NCBI GenBank assembly: GCA_034409055.1
Contig: DAOUMU010000403.1
Span: 1-39,022, forward strand
Reading direction: 5' to 3'
Length of the DNA stretch: 39,022 nt
Origin: DAOUMU01 sp034409055
GTDB taxonomy: Bacteria; Chloroflexota; Anaerolineae; 4572-78; J111
Shown one piece after another: positions 16,002 through 24,288 of the stretch. Each line of letters starts with the position of its first letter. Position 1 is the stretch's first letter. A program made the position numbers and the translations under genes. The notes beneath the pieces were generated by a model. It was not told where the DNA came from, ran no database searches, and saw only the letters and a list, made by a program, of their open reading frames with translations.

Positions 16002-16379
16002 ATGTACACTGTTGCTGTTGCCCGCGACTTTGTCGCCCAACATTTTCTCATCGGAGGTGATTGGGGACCGGAAAATGAATGGCATTCCCACCACTATCGA
16101 GTTGAAGTGCAATTAGAAGGGGCCACACTTGACCAGCACGGCTATATGGTCGACATTGTTGACATCGAAAATCATCTGGATGCCCTGGTCGTCCATTACC
16201 GGGACAAAACCCTGAACGAACTTCCTGAATTTAAGGGACTGAATCCCAGCATCGAACACTTTGCCCGCATCTTCTGCCAGGCGCTGGCGGAACGTATCCA
16301 GGCTCCTAATTTAGGCTTAATCACCGTAAAAATCTGGGAAAACGATATTGCCTGGGCCGCGTATCGACAGGAACTTTGA
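16002..16379 (+). CDS. PTPS/QueD-family enzyme with PTPS-III-like Glu signature
   Basis: A 125-residue 6-pyruvoyl-tetrahydropterin synthase family protein. Zinc ligands are visible as His14 and the HSH motif at 28-30. NPSIEHFARIF near residue 85 matches the family's PxxE motif. The position four residues before the HxH, normally the catalytic Cys (CxxxHGH), is Glu24. Glu here is the mark of the PTPS-III type, which makes 6-hydroxymethyl-dihydropterin instead of pyruvoyl or carboxy pterin. AAGGAG lies about 11 bases before the start. Its stop overlaps the next start by one base (TGATG). Confidence 0.85.
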   Translation: MYTVAVARDFVAQHFLIGGDWGPENEWHSHHYRVEVQLEGATLDQHGYMVDIVDIENHLDALVVHYRDKTLNELPEFKGLNPSIEHFARIFCQALAERIQAPNLGLITVKIWENDIAWAAYRQEL

Positions 16380-17449
16380 TGCGGGTCGGCTTGATCATCT
16401 ACGGCACGCTCGACACAATTTCCGGCGGTTTTCTCTACGACCGGATGCTCGTCGAACACCTCCGTCAGCAGGGAGACCTGGTGGAAGTCATCTCCCTGCC
16501 CTGGCGAAGTTATGGTCGCCACCTGCGCCAGAATTTCTCGCGGAGTCTATATCGACGCTTGAGCCAGGCGTCCTTTGATCTGCTGCTGCAAGACGAACTC
16601 AACCATCCCTCACTGTTCTGGCTCAACCGGCGATTGCGGAAAGAAGTTCGCTATCCTATTCTGTCTATTGTGCACCATTTGCGTTCTTCCGAGCCTAAAG
16701 CAAGCCTGCTCCACCGCTGGATTGAACGCCGTTACCTGACCAGTGTTGATGGCTTCATCTACAATAGCCAAACCACGCGCGCGGCTGTGGAAACGATGAC
16801 CGGAACAAACCGTCAGACGATTGTCGCCTACCCGGGTGGCAACCGCTTACACTCCACCATCACCTCCGAGCGAATTGCTACCCGTGCCCAAGAACCCGGC
16901 CCGCTGCGCATTCTCTTTTTGGGCAATCTTATTCCGCGTAAAGGATTGCATGTACTGCTGGCGGCACTGGCCGACCTGCCACCCGAAAGTTGGCATTTAG
17001 GTGTTGTGGGCGATTTGACGATTGACCCCATCTACGTGGAATTTGTCCGGTATCAAATCAGCCGGGCCGGTTTGAAGCAACAAGTCATTCTAACCGGTTC
17101 CCTATCCGATGCAGACCTGGCGATTCGTCTGGCACACAGCCAGTTGCTGGTTGTGCCCTCTTTCTACGAAGGTTTTGGCATCGTTTATCTGGAAGGTATG
17201 GGCTTTGGCCTGCCCGCCATCGCCACCACAGCGGGCGCAGCCTCCGAAATCATCACCCACGGCCAGAACGGTTTTCTGGTGCCGCCGGATGACCCGCCGA
17301 TGCTGGCTCAGTACATCCATACCTTACATCAAGACCGGAAATGTCTCATCCAAATGAGTCTCGCGGCCCGGCAGCGTTACCAGGTCCATCCTACCTGGCG
17401 CGAGAGTACCGCGCAGATTCGGCAATTCCTACAGACCTGGGTCAATTAA
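16379..17449 (+). CDS. Glycosyltransferase family 4 (GT-B)
   Basis: 356 residues from ATG at 16379, coupled to the preceding stop by a one-base overlap. GT-B fold: N-terminal MRVGLIIYGTLDTISGGFLYDRML with the GG loop, hinge region, then FLGNLIPRKGLHVLLAAL near residue 180 and the donor-binding motif PSFYEGFGIVYLEGMGFG-PAIAT near 262-285. GT4 enzymes move a sugar from a nucleotide or lipid-linked donor. In this operon it may glycosylate the pterin-like product or a lipid head group. Acceptor and donor are unknown. Confidence 0.9.
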   Translation: MRVGLIIYGTLDTISGGFLYDRMLVEHLRQQGDLVEVISLPWRSYGRHLRQNFSRSLYRRLSQASFDLLLQDELNHPSLFWLNRRLRKEVRYPILSIVHHLRSSEPKASLLHRWIERRYLTSVDGFIYNSQTTRAAVETMTGTNRQTIVAYPGGNRLHSTITSERIATRAQEPGPLRILFLGNLIPRKGLHVLLAALADLPPESWHLGVVGDLTIDPIYVEFVRYQISRAGLKQQVILTGSLSDADLAIRLAHSQLLVVPSFYEGFGIVYLEGMGFGLPAIATTAGAASEIITHGQNGFLVPPDDPPMLAQYIHTLHQDRKCLIQMSLAARQRYQVHPTWRESTAQIRQFLQTWVN

Positions 17450-18412
17450 ATGGCTATTCCTACAAATTACAGTTTCACCCACTATCTGGCGGCCAAAAAA
17501 AGCGTGGACGACCGCGCTCTCAACCGGCACGTCTGGCAAAGCTTGCGACAAACGCTGCCCGCGGCCACACCGGAAACCCCGCTGCGCGTGTTGGAAATCG
17601 GCGCAGGCATTGGCACGATGATCGAGCGGGTGTTGGAGCAAGGTTTGCTCACCCAGGCCACCTATACCGCCATCGATGCCGATGCCGACAATATGACCGA
17701 GGCCCGTCTTCGTCTGTCGCAGTGGGCCCTCGCCCAAAGATTTGCCAAGACAGATGAAGACCCGAATCAACTCCGACTCCAGCGCAAGGCCCAAAACATC
17801 ACTGTCATCCAGGAAACGATAGATGTGTTCGACTTTATCGCCCGCGAACAACATCGCCGCACGTGGGATTTATTGATTGCCCACGCGTTTGTCGATTTGG
17901 TCGATGTCCCCTCCACCCTCCCCTCTCTCTTCTCCCTGCTGCGACCTGGTGGCCTCTTCTACTTCACCATCGTCTTTGATGGGGCTACCATCCTGCAACC
18001 GGAAATCGATCCAATCTTTGACACTCACGTCGAGCAACTCTATCACCAAACGATGGATGACCGGGTTGTCAACGGCCAGCCTTCCGGTGATAGCCGGACC
18101 GGACGTCACTTCTTTCAACATTTGCAGGCCATCGACGCAGAATTATTGGCTGTGGGCAGCTCCGATTGGGTGGTTTTCCCCGGCCCCAACGGCTACCCTG
18201 CCGATGAAGCCTACTTTCTGCATTTCATCGTCCACACTATGCAGACTGCCTTGCAAGGCCACCCCGAACTGGACGCCTCCCGTTTTGCCGGGTGGATCGC
18301 CACGCGCCACGCCCAAATTAAAGCGAAAGAGCTGGTCTACATCGCCCACCAACTGGATTTTCTGGGACGCGTCGGGCCAAACCACGACTTATCCTCGCCG
18401 GTTTCCAGTTGA
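17450..18412 (+). CDS. Class I SAM-dependent methyltransferase
   Basis: A 320-residue protein starting immediately after the glycosyltransferase stop. Motif I VLEIGAGIGTM is at about residue 45; TAIDAD (motif post-I) follows near 69; LLRPGGLFYFTI is at about 160-171. The N-terminal 40 residues (LAAKKSVDDRALNRHVW) form a helical cap typical of small-molecule methyltransferases. It is the last gene of the operon, so methylation may be a late tailoring step. The stop overlaps the -35 element of the next gene's promoter. Confidence 0.88.
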   Translation: MAIPTNYSFTHYLAAKKSVDDRALNRHVWQSLRQTLPAATPETPLRVLEIGAGIGTMIERVLEQGLLTQATYTAIDADADNMTEARLRLSQWALAQRFAKTDEDPNQLRLQRKAQNITVIQETIDVFDFIAREQHRRTWDLLIAHAFVDLVDVPSTLPSLFSLLRPGGLFYFTIVFDGATILQPEIDPIFDTHVEQLYHQTMDDRVVNGQPSGDSRTGRHFFQHLQAIDAELLAVGSSDWVVFPGPNGYPADEAYFLHFIVHTMQTALQGHPELDASRFAGWIATRHAQIKAKELVYIAHQLDFLGRVGPNHDLSSPVSS

Positions 18413-18436
18413 CGTCATCGTATCGCAAGCTATAAT
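18409..18436 (+). promoter_or_regulatory. Sigma70-type promoter of the DUF420-like gene
   Basis: TTGACG at 18409-18414 and a perfect TATAAT at 18431-18436, spaced by 16 bases, 53 bases before the next start. It shows that the DUF420-like gene is transcribed separately from the upstream operon. Confidence 0.7.
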
Positions 18437-18488
18437 TTCCACCAGACTCTGCTGATGCTGCCTAAACTAATCAAACGAGGAGGGGACG

Positions 18489-18977
18489 ATGAACGAAATT
18501 TTGCATCAACCCAGTTTTCTGGGGACCAACGCTAACTTCGCCGCGGATATGACTCTGGTTGTCAGCATCATCGTGGCGATCTTATTTACCGTGGGGGTGG
18601 TGCTGGCGGTGAAGGGTCGCTATGCGGCGCACCGCTGGGTGCAAACCGCCACAGCCGTGCTCAACGCCATTCTAGTGCTGTGGATGATGATTCTGCCGTT
18701 TCGAGACTTCGTCGTCCGGGATTTTATGGGGGAACGTCCGGCCTATTTTTACACCGTGACCACGGCTCACGCCATCATTGGCTTTGTGGCTTTGATTTTT
18801 GGCCTGTTTGTCGTGCTGCGGGGCAACAATTTCATTCTCATTCCTAAAGCACTTCGTTTCAACAACTACAAACTATTCATGCGCATTTCTTACGCGCTGT
18901 ATATGCTGGCCACGCTGCTGGGTTTCTGGGTTTATTTCACCTGGTTTGTGACCGTTCCCAATCCGCCTACGTTTTAA
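18489..18977 (+). CDS. DUF420-like four-helix membrane protein
   Basis: 162 residues, start ATG at 18489 behind GAGGAGG. Four hydrophobic helices, with conserved-looking His in RYAAHRWVQ and TTAHAIIGF and the motif NYKLFMRISYALYMLATLLG. This pattern fits the DUF420 (YozB/CtaM-like) family, small membrane proteins often found with haem-copper oxidase assembly. The assignment rests on motif layout only. It has its own promoter and stands alone. Confidence 0.6.
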   Translation: MNEILHQPSFLGTNANFAADMTLVVSIIVAILFTVGVVLAVKGRYAAHRWVQTATAVLNAILVLWMMILPFRDFVVRDFMGERPAYFYTVTTAHAIIGFVALIFGLFVVLRGNNFILIPKALRFNNYKLFMRISYALYMLATLLGFWVYFTWFVTVPNPPTF

Positions 18978-19146
18978 GCACAACGAATGAGAAATTAATG
19001 ATTTCGTAACTTCTCAAGTTTTAAGTTTTGAATTTTAAGTTTTGAGTTGGTTGGTCCGTGGTCCGTTGTTGTTTGGCGATCAACGGTCGTCGGTCGTCGG
19101 TCAGTTGGTCAGACGGACAACCCTACAACCCTGCAACCTTGCTACG

Positions 19147-20661
19147 ATGAACTACAATAGACAATCAAGCCGTTATATAGCCAAATATACCTTCATATTG
19201 GCAGTGAGCCTCTGGCTATGGTTAGCCGGGTGTCGCTCCGGTTCAAGTGGGGACAGCCCCACCTCTACCCCGCTGCCAATTCCACTGTCGGCGATACCCA
19301 CCTTGACCCCACTGCCGGGCCCCTCGCCGTCAGGCCATCTCACGGCGCTGCCCCCGGACCTCACCACCGCTACCAATACCCGGTTGGCCGAGACGCGGCT
19401 CGTTTCAACAACCACCACGCATGAGCCGCCTGCGCCAACCCCCCTGCCGTGCGAAACCCACACAGCGGCGATGGAACTATCGGCCTCAGCGACCACGCTG
19501 ACAGTTGGCGACGTGGTGACCATCACCGTCACCTTGCGCAATCAGGGCTGTAGCCCGTTGGGGCTGCCCAAATACACCCTGCGCTCAACGCTATCGCTCT
19601 TTGACCCAGCCACCCCGGAAGATGTCACCCACTACCTGGCCGTGCAACCGGGGCAGGCCGACACCGCCGAATTTAGGCTGCGGGTCATTGAGGCCGGTCA
19701 AGCCACGCTTACGGCCGGAGCCAGCTTTGAGGTTCACCTGGGCTATCCCGGCCCGGCCTACTGGGCCGGCAGCAGCGCCGCACCGCTGGTGATTACTGTG
19801 TCTCCGGCCATCACCCCAACCCCTCAAGCCTCGCCGCCGATTACCGGAACCTCACCCCTTACCATTACCCAATTTACTATCTCCCCACCGCTGGTGCGCC
19901 GTGGCGACCCGGTGACGCTCACCTGGCAAACCACCGGCGCAGAGCGGGTGTTGCTTTTCCGGCTCGACTGGCGGGGACGGCTGGCCGAACCCCAAGGGAT
20001 GGCGCTGCCCCCATCGGGCAGCCTGGTCATGGATATGGCCGACCCATTGAATCTAACCTACCATTTCCACTTAATTGCCCAGGCCGGCCAGACCTGGACC
20101 ACAGCTTATGCCAAAGCCGAGATAATTTGTGAGACCGCTTGGTTTTTCGCCAATCCCCCGCCTACCTGCCCCCAGCCGGCGCGTTCAGGGTTGATGGCTG
20201 CCCAACGTTTTGAACATGGCTTGATGCTGTGGGGGCAATCGCTGCGGACCGATGGGGTGGATGAAATTGTTATCCTTTTGGATAACGGGCAGTGGAAAAT
20301 TGTTCGCGACCTATGGCAGCCCCATCTGCCGGAAAACGATCCCACCCTCAGCCCGCCGGCCGGTTTTTACCAGCCTGTGCGCGGCTTTGGCCGGGTATGG
20401 CGTGAAGAAATAATTGCGCCGAACCAGCCGGTGCGCGCCGCCCTGGGGTGGGCTTTGGAGCCAGAATACAGCCTGGGCACGGGCTTCTTCCAGTGCGATA
20501 CCCAATCCTACACGACTTGCTACCTCAGTGGACCAGAGGAGCAGATATACGTGTTGCCGCCCGAATTTTCCTCCTGGTCTATTTGGGGCGAAGTTTCTGC
20601 CGGCCCTGCGTTTACCGACGAACGACCAACGACCAACGACGAACGAACCAACCTGCTATAG
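19147..20661 (+). CDS. Exported lipoprotein with beta-sandwich domains
   Basis: 504 residues from ATG at 19147. The frame is open upstream, but only from 19147 does it begin with a signal sequence ending in the lipobox LAGC. A Pro/Thr-rich linker (about residues 35-110) follows, then a CARDB/BsuPI-like module (SASATTLTVGDVVTITVTLRNQG) at about 115-220 and a further Ig-like unit (ITQFTISPPLVRRGDPVTLTW) near 240, ending in a Cys-containing C-terminal region. Family not recognised beyond these repeats. No clear ribosome site is visible. Confidence 0.7.
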   Translation: MNYNRQSSRYIAKYTFILAVSLWLWLAGCRSGSSGDSPTSTPLPIPLSAIPTLTPLPGPSPSGHLTALPPDLTTATNTRLAETRLVSTTTTHEPPAPTPLPCETHTAAMELSASATTLTVGDVVTITVTLRNQGCSPLGLPKYTLRSTLSLFDPATPEDVTHYLAVQPGQADTAEFRLRVIEAGQATLTAGASFEVHLGYPGPAYWAGSSAAPLVITVSPAITPTPQASPPITGTSPLTITQFTISPPLVRRGDPVTLTWQTTGAERVLLFRLDWRGRLAEPQGMALPPSGSLVMDMADPLNLTYHFHLIAQAGQTWTTAYAKAEIICETAWFFANPPPTCPQPARSGLMAAQRFEHGLMLWGQSLRTDGVDEIVILLDNGQWKIVRDLWQPHLPENDPTLSPPAGFYQPVRGFGRVWREEIIAPNQPVRAALGWALEPEYSLGTGFFQCDTQSYTTCYLSGPEEQIYVLPPEFSSWSIWGEVSAGPAFTDERPTTNDERTNLL

Positions 20662-20685
20662 ACATTCAGATAATGTTTTTGACTC

Positions 20686-20739
20686 GTAGTGACGACTTTA
20701 GTCGTTGTTGCTGCCTGGAACGACTGAAGTCGTTACTAC
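20686..20739. repeat. Dispersed inverted repeat, likely bidirectional terminator
   Basis: Arms 20686-20706 and 20719-20739 pair over 21 bases with two mismatches (core ACGACTT and AAGTCGT). It lies between the convergent lipoprotein and peroxidase-fusion genes. No T-run follows, so it is more likely a dispersed palindromic repeat that also ends transcription. Confidence 0.6.
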
Positions 20740-20832
20740 AAACTCAAAATCTTTTTCTGGGCAACTATACCTGCTACCTGCTACCCTGCAACCTTGCGAC
20801 TCTGCAACCCTGCAACCTTGCGACCTGCAACC

Positions 20833-23800
20833 TCACTCATCAATCGGCAATCCACTGGGAACTGACGCGGGAGCCACACTGTCTAGATTCACGGCGGCCG
20901 GATCGGTCAGGGCGTTGAGGAAGGCAAGCAGGTGGTCAACTTCTTCGTTGGTGAGGGCGAGAGGGGGACTGAGCAAGGGGTCGAGATTGGCCAGCATGGT
21001 GGTTATGGTTTCTTCGTCTCCCCGGAACGTATCTTGTAAATCTGAGCGCAGTTGGCCGGCGTCGTAGTGGCGTAAGGCATCCTCCGGGTTAAGATGGTGA
21101 CGCACGACCGCTTCGAGGGTGGTGTACGCGCCAGCGTGGGTCCAGGGGCCGGTCAGGGCCACGTTGCGCAGGGGCGGGGTGCGGAAAGCAAAGCGCTCGG
21201 TCAGGTGGCCGGTCTCCCGGAAACGACCGAAATCCAGGGGAGCCTCCTCCTTACCCGGTCCCACCTGCGGGGCAGCGATATTGTGATGCTGCTGGTCGGT
21301 AAACAGATTACCGGCGTGACAGCGGACACAACCGGCCCGTCCGTAAAAGAGCCAGGCCCCCTGCCTGGCCTGAGCCGATAAGGCCCCCTCATCCCCGGCC
21401 AGGTACCGATCCCAGGGACTATTAGCGAAGGTAAAGGCGTCTATTTCAAAGGCAGCTATGGCGTTGGCTGCATGTTGAAAACCCAGTTCGTCGTTGGGCA
21501 CGGTGGGATAGGCGGCCTTGAACAGCTCGACGTAGGTGGGGATGGCCAGGAGACGCTGCATCAACCCGGCCCAGATGCCGCTAAAGTCGTCGTCATCGAC
21601 CATAGCCAACTCGTTGGACTGGCCCAACACATCCACATCCCCGGCTGCCCCCCGCATCTCCGCCCGGGAGGTGACCGGGAACATGGCTTGCGCGGCCAGT
21701 ATGTTGTCCAGGCCGGCCGGTAGCATAGCCCCGGCCGGGGTGGTAAACCCGGTTTCAGGGGTGCCAGCCACCCGGCTGTCCCAGAACATGCTGGTCCAAG
21801 TTGAGACACCTCGATTAAAGACTTCCGGCGCATGGCGGGGAATGAAGGCGTAACCGGGTCCAAGCTGACGGTTGGGACCAAGGCCGGTGCCCCCGGTGCC
21901 AATCGAGATCGATAGGCCATCGCTGGTATGCTGTGAGGACAGGTGGCAGGTGGAACAGGCCATATCCCGGTTGCCACTCAGCTCTTTATCAAAGTAGAGT
22001 GCCCGGCCAAGCGTGACTTTGACCGAGTCCGGGGTCGGGCCAGGATTCAAGGGGGTAATGCCAGCCTCAGCCAGGAGCGATCTTAATTGCGAATCCAGGT
22101 CAATGATGATCGGTCCCTGCTGACCGTAGTTGGAAGCGGCCAGGGTCAGGTCAAAGATGTCCACGGTCCCATCGCCGTTAATGTCAGCCTGGGAGTCACT
22201 GCTACCGTAGTGACTGCCGATGAAAGCCAGATCGAGAATATTCACCTGATCATCCCCGGTGACGTCCCCGCCCAGCAGCGTAATCTGCCCCAGATCGACC
22301 GCAGGCGAACCCGACGACACCTCCACTTCGGCCCGGGCACTGAGATAACCGGAGGCATTGATGGTCAGGGTGTGAGGACCGGCGGTGTCCACCTCGACGG
22401 CAAATCGCCCATCAGAGCCGGTTTGGACCTGCTGACTACTTACCGTCACGGTCACGCCGCTACTATCATTGTTGCCCTGGAGCTTGACCTGGCCCTGAAT
22501 GACCGCCACCGTGGCGGTGACCTGGATCAGGCCATTCTCAATGGTAGCGAATAAAGGTTGCCCATCAGGATCGGCCAGTTTGACCTCATCGAGCCTCAAC
22601 GTGGTCTGGCCCGTGGTCCGGCCCCGCCAGGTAATGTTAACCAGCGACCCCGTCCCACCGAAGGGCGGGGTCGGCGATTGCCGGGTAGCGCTAAAGTTGA
22701 TGACCCCGTTGTTGGCTTCATTGCGAACTACGAAAAACTGAACCTCACGAAAGACAGACCCCAGGGCAACCTGAACGCCGGACGTATCCGGATCGGCATC
22801 AACCACCTCAACCAGGTTCGGGGCGTAATTCAACCTAAACGCCACCCCGTACAGGTTCGAGACGTCAGCCACCTCAACCGAGGTTTGGCCGGTGCCGCCG
22901 CTGGCCATCTGGATAGAGGCTGGAGAGACCCGTACCGTCGGGCCGATCTGACAGGTGGCTATCCTCGCTTCAACCGCCATTCGAATGTCGGGGATTTTGG
23001 CCTCCAACAAGTCACCGGGGGACAGGGAGCCCTTCCGACATGTCACCTCGGAGCGGGCCACAATGTTGGGCAGCGTCTGCTGGCAATACTGACCACTACC
23101 CAGGGGATCAAGCCTCTTCTGGCTCATCTTCCAGGCAATGAGGTCATTCCCGGCCTCGAGCATAGCCGTAGGCGGCTCGGCATTGGACAGCCACAGGGAC
23201 TGGCAATGGCCGTAGCAGCCAATGTAGCCAAGGCCCATCGCCCCCCGGTTGAAGCCGTCAAAGGCGCCGATGACGTCATCGCCACCGGCCCGGCCCTCAT
23301 AGATGTGCCCCAAAGGATCAATCAGATAGTGATAGCCAAGGTCCCCCCAGCCGAGAATATGGGCCTGGTAATTCCAGATAGAGCGGACCACCCTGGCCCA
23401 ATCGTTGGCCGAGTTAGGCGTGGCCGTGTGGTTGATGACAATATGGGTAACCGGCTGGTAGACCGGTGGCCAGTAGGGACTGGTCTGGCCGGTCGGAGAC
23501 CCCCAGGCGGTTCGAGAAATGACCAGGGGCCTGACCGGACAGGTGGTGACGGCCAGGCCAGCCTCCTGGCTGCGGGCCTGGGCGATGGCGGCTTCGTGGC
23601 TGGGTCCCTGGCTGGTATCGTTGAAGAAAAGGGTCAGGTAACGAAACAGGGGGGCGGCGCCACTTTCATTCGCTGTCAAGGTCAGCCTGAATTGGAGGTA
23701 AACCTCGGCCTGATTGACCCATACCATCGTGCCGCCATATTCGCCCTCGCGAATGGGATAATATTCCACCGGTACCACGGACCAAGCCCCCCAAGCCTGG

Positions 23801-24213
23801 CCATCGTGGCTCAAACGAACCTCGACAGATACAGAGGCCCCCTCGGGGATATCGGCCTGCCAGGTTGGGCCAATATCGGTAGTAAAGGCCAGTGGCGAGC
23901 GAATGGTCTCGGAGCGGTAAACGCCGCTGTTAGCCCCTTGAACTAGGCTCAGGCCCTCGCCTGTGAACAACAGATCATCATCGGCTTGGCCTGCCCGGGC
24001 AAAGTAGGCCTGATCCAAGATTGTTTGCTGCGACTCGACGACCGATTGGCCGTCAGTCGAGGCGTAGGTAACCGCTTGAAAATCCGGTTCGGTCTCCGGC
24101 CCCTGGGCAGCGACAGGGGGTAAAGCCGGGTCGAAGAGCAACATCACCAGGAGTAGCAGGGCTACCATCGCCCTTTGTCTGTGATGAATAGGACCTTTAA
24201 GTAAATATTTCAT
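20833..24213 (-). CDS. Exported PGRP-cohesin-dockerin-di-haem cytochrome c peroxidase fusion
   Basis: 1126 residues from ATG at 24213 (GAGGGGTG upstream; an upstream ATG at 24243 is less likely). Signal peptide at 1-37; N-terminal beta domain to about 215; PGRP/amidase-2-like domain about 224-404 (VINHTATPN, GYHYLIDPLGHIYEGR) with zinc ligands lost (ARSEV and SPGD replace GHRDV and CPGD); cohesin-like domain about 426-569; a carboxypeptidase-regulatory-like unit; a type I dockerin about 648-704; then a MauG/CcpA-type peroxidase with haem motifs CSTCH (753-757) and CVRCH (962-966). The enzyme half would reduce peroxide or oxidise a substrate outside the membrane. It is the last gene of the minus-strand block. 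The fusion of these modules in one chain is unusual. Confidence 0.9.
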   Translation of the reverse strand: MKYLLKGPIHHRQRAMVALLLLVMLLFDPALPPVAAQGPETEPDFQAVTYASTDGQSVVESQQTILDQAYFARAGQADDDLLFTGEGLSLVQGANSGVYRSETIRSPLAFTTDIGPTWQADIPEGASVSVEVRLSHDGQAWGAWSVVPVEYYPIREGEYGGTMVWVNQAEVYLQFRLTLTANESGAAPLFRYLTLFFNDTSQGPSHEAAIAQARSQEAGLAVTTCPVRPLVISRTAWGSPTGQTSPYWPPVYQPVTHIVINHTATPNSANDWARVVRSIWNYQAHILGWGDLGYHYLIDPLGHIYEGRAGGDDVIGAFDGFNRGAMGLGYIGCYGHCQSLWLSNAEPPTAMLEAGNDLIAWKMSQKRLDPLGSGQYCQQTLPNIVARSEVTCRKGSLSPGDLLEAKIPDIRMAVEARIATCQIGPTVRVSPASIQMASGGTGQTSVEVADVSNLYGVAFRLNYAPNLVEVVDADPDTSGVQVALGSVFREVQFFVVRNEANNGVINFSATRQSPTPPFGGTGSLVNITWRGRTTGQTTLRLDEVKLADPDGQPLFATIENGLIQVTATVAVIQGQVKLQGNNDSSGVTVTVSSQQVQTGSDGRFAVEVDTAGPHTLTINASGYLSARAEVEVSSGSPAVDLGQITLLGGDVTGDDQVNILDLAFIGSHYGSSDSQADINGDGTVDIFDLTLAASNYGQQGPIIIDLDSQLRSLLAEAGITPLNPGPTPDSVKVTLGRALYFDKELSGNRDMACSTCHLSSQHTSDGLSISIGTGGTGLGPNRQLGPGYAFIPRHAPEVFNRGVSTWTSMFWDSRVAGTPETGFTTPAGAMLPAGLDNILAAQAMFPVTSRAEMRGAAGDVDVLGQSNELAMVDDDDFSGIWAGLMQRLLAIPTYVELFKAAYPTVPNDELGFQHAANAIAAFEIDAFTFANSPWDRYLAGDEGALSAQARQGAWLFYGRAGCVRCHAGNLFTDQQHHNIAAPQVGPGKEEAPLDFGRFRETGHLTERFAFRTPPLRNVALTGPWTHAGAYTTLEAVVRHHLNPEDALRHYDAGQLRSDLQDTFRGDEETITTMLANLDPLLSPPLALTNEEVDHLLAFLNALTDPAAVNLDSVAPASVPSGLPIDE

Positions 24214-24288
24214 CGTTAACACCCCTCTTTCATCATTCAACATTCTCGCGCACGAGGCAAATGTTGCCGGGTAACCTTGAAATTACTT

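Noticed and set aside
22558..23946. 462-codon plus-strand open frame
   Set aside because: It lies wholly antisense to the PGRP-peroxidase gene; its composition (Gly, Pro, Arg, His rich) is that of a GC-driven shadow frame, and there is no ribosome site or family motif.
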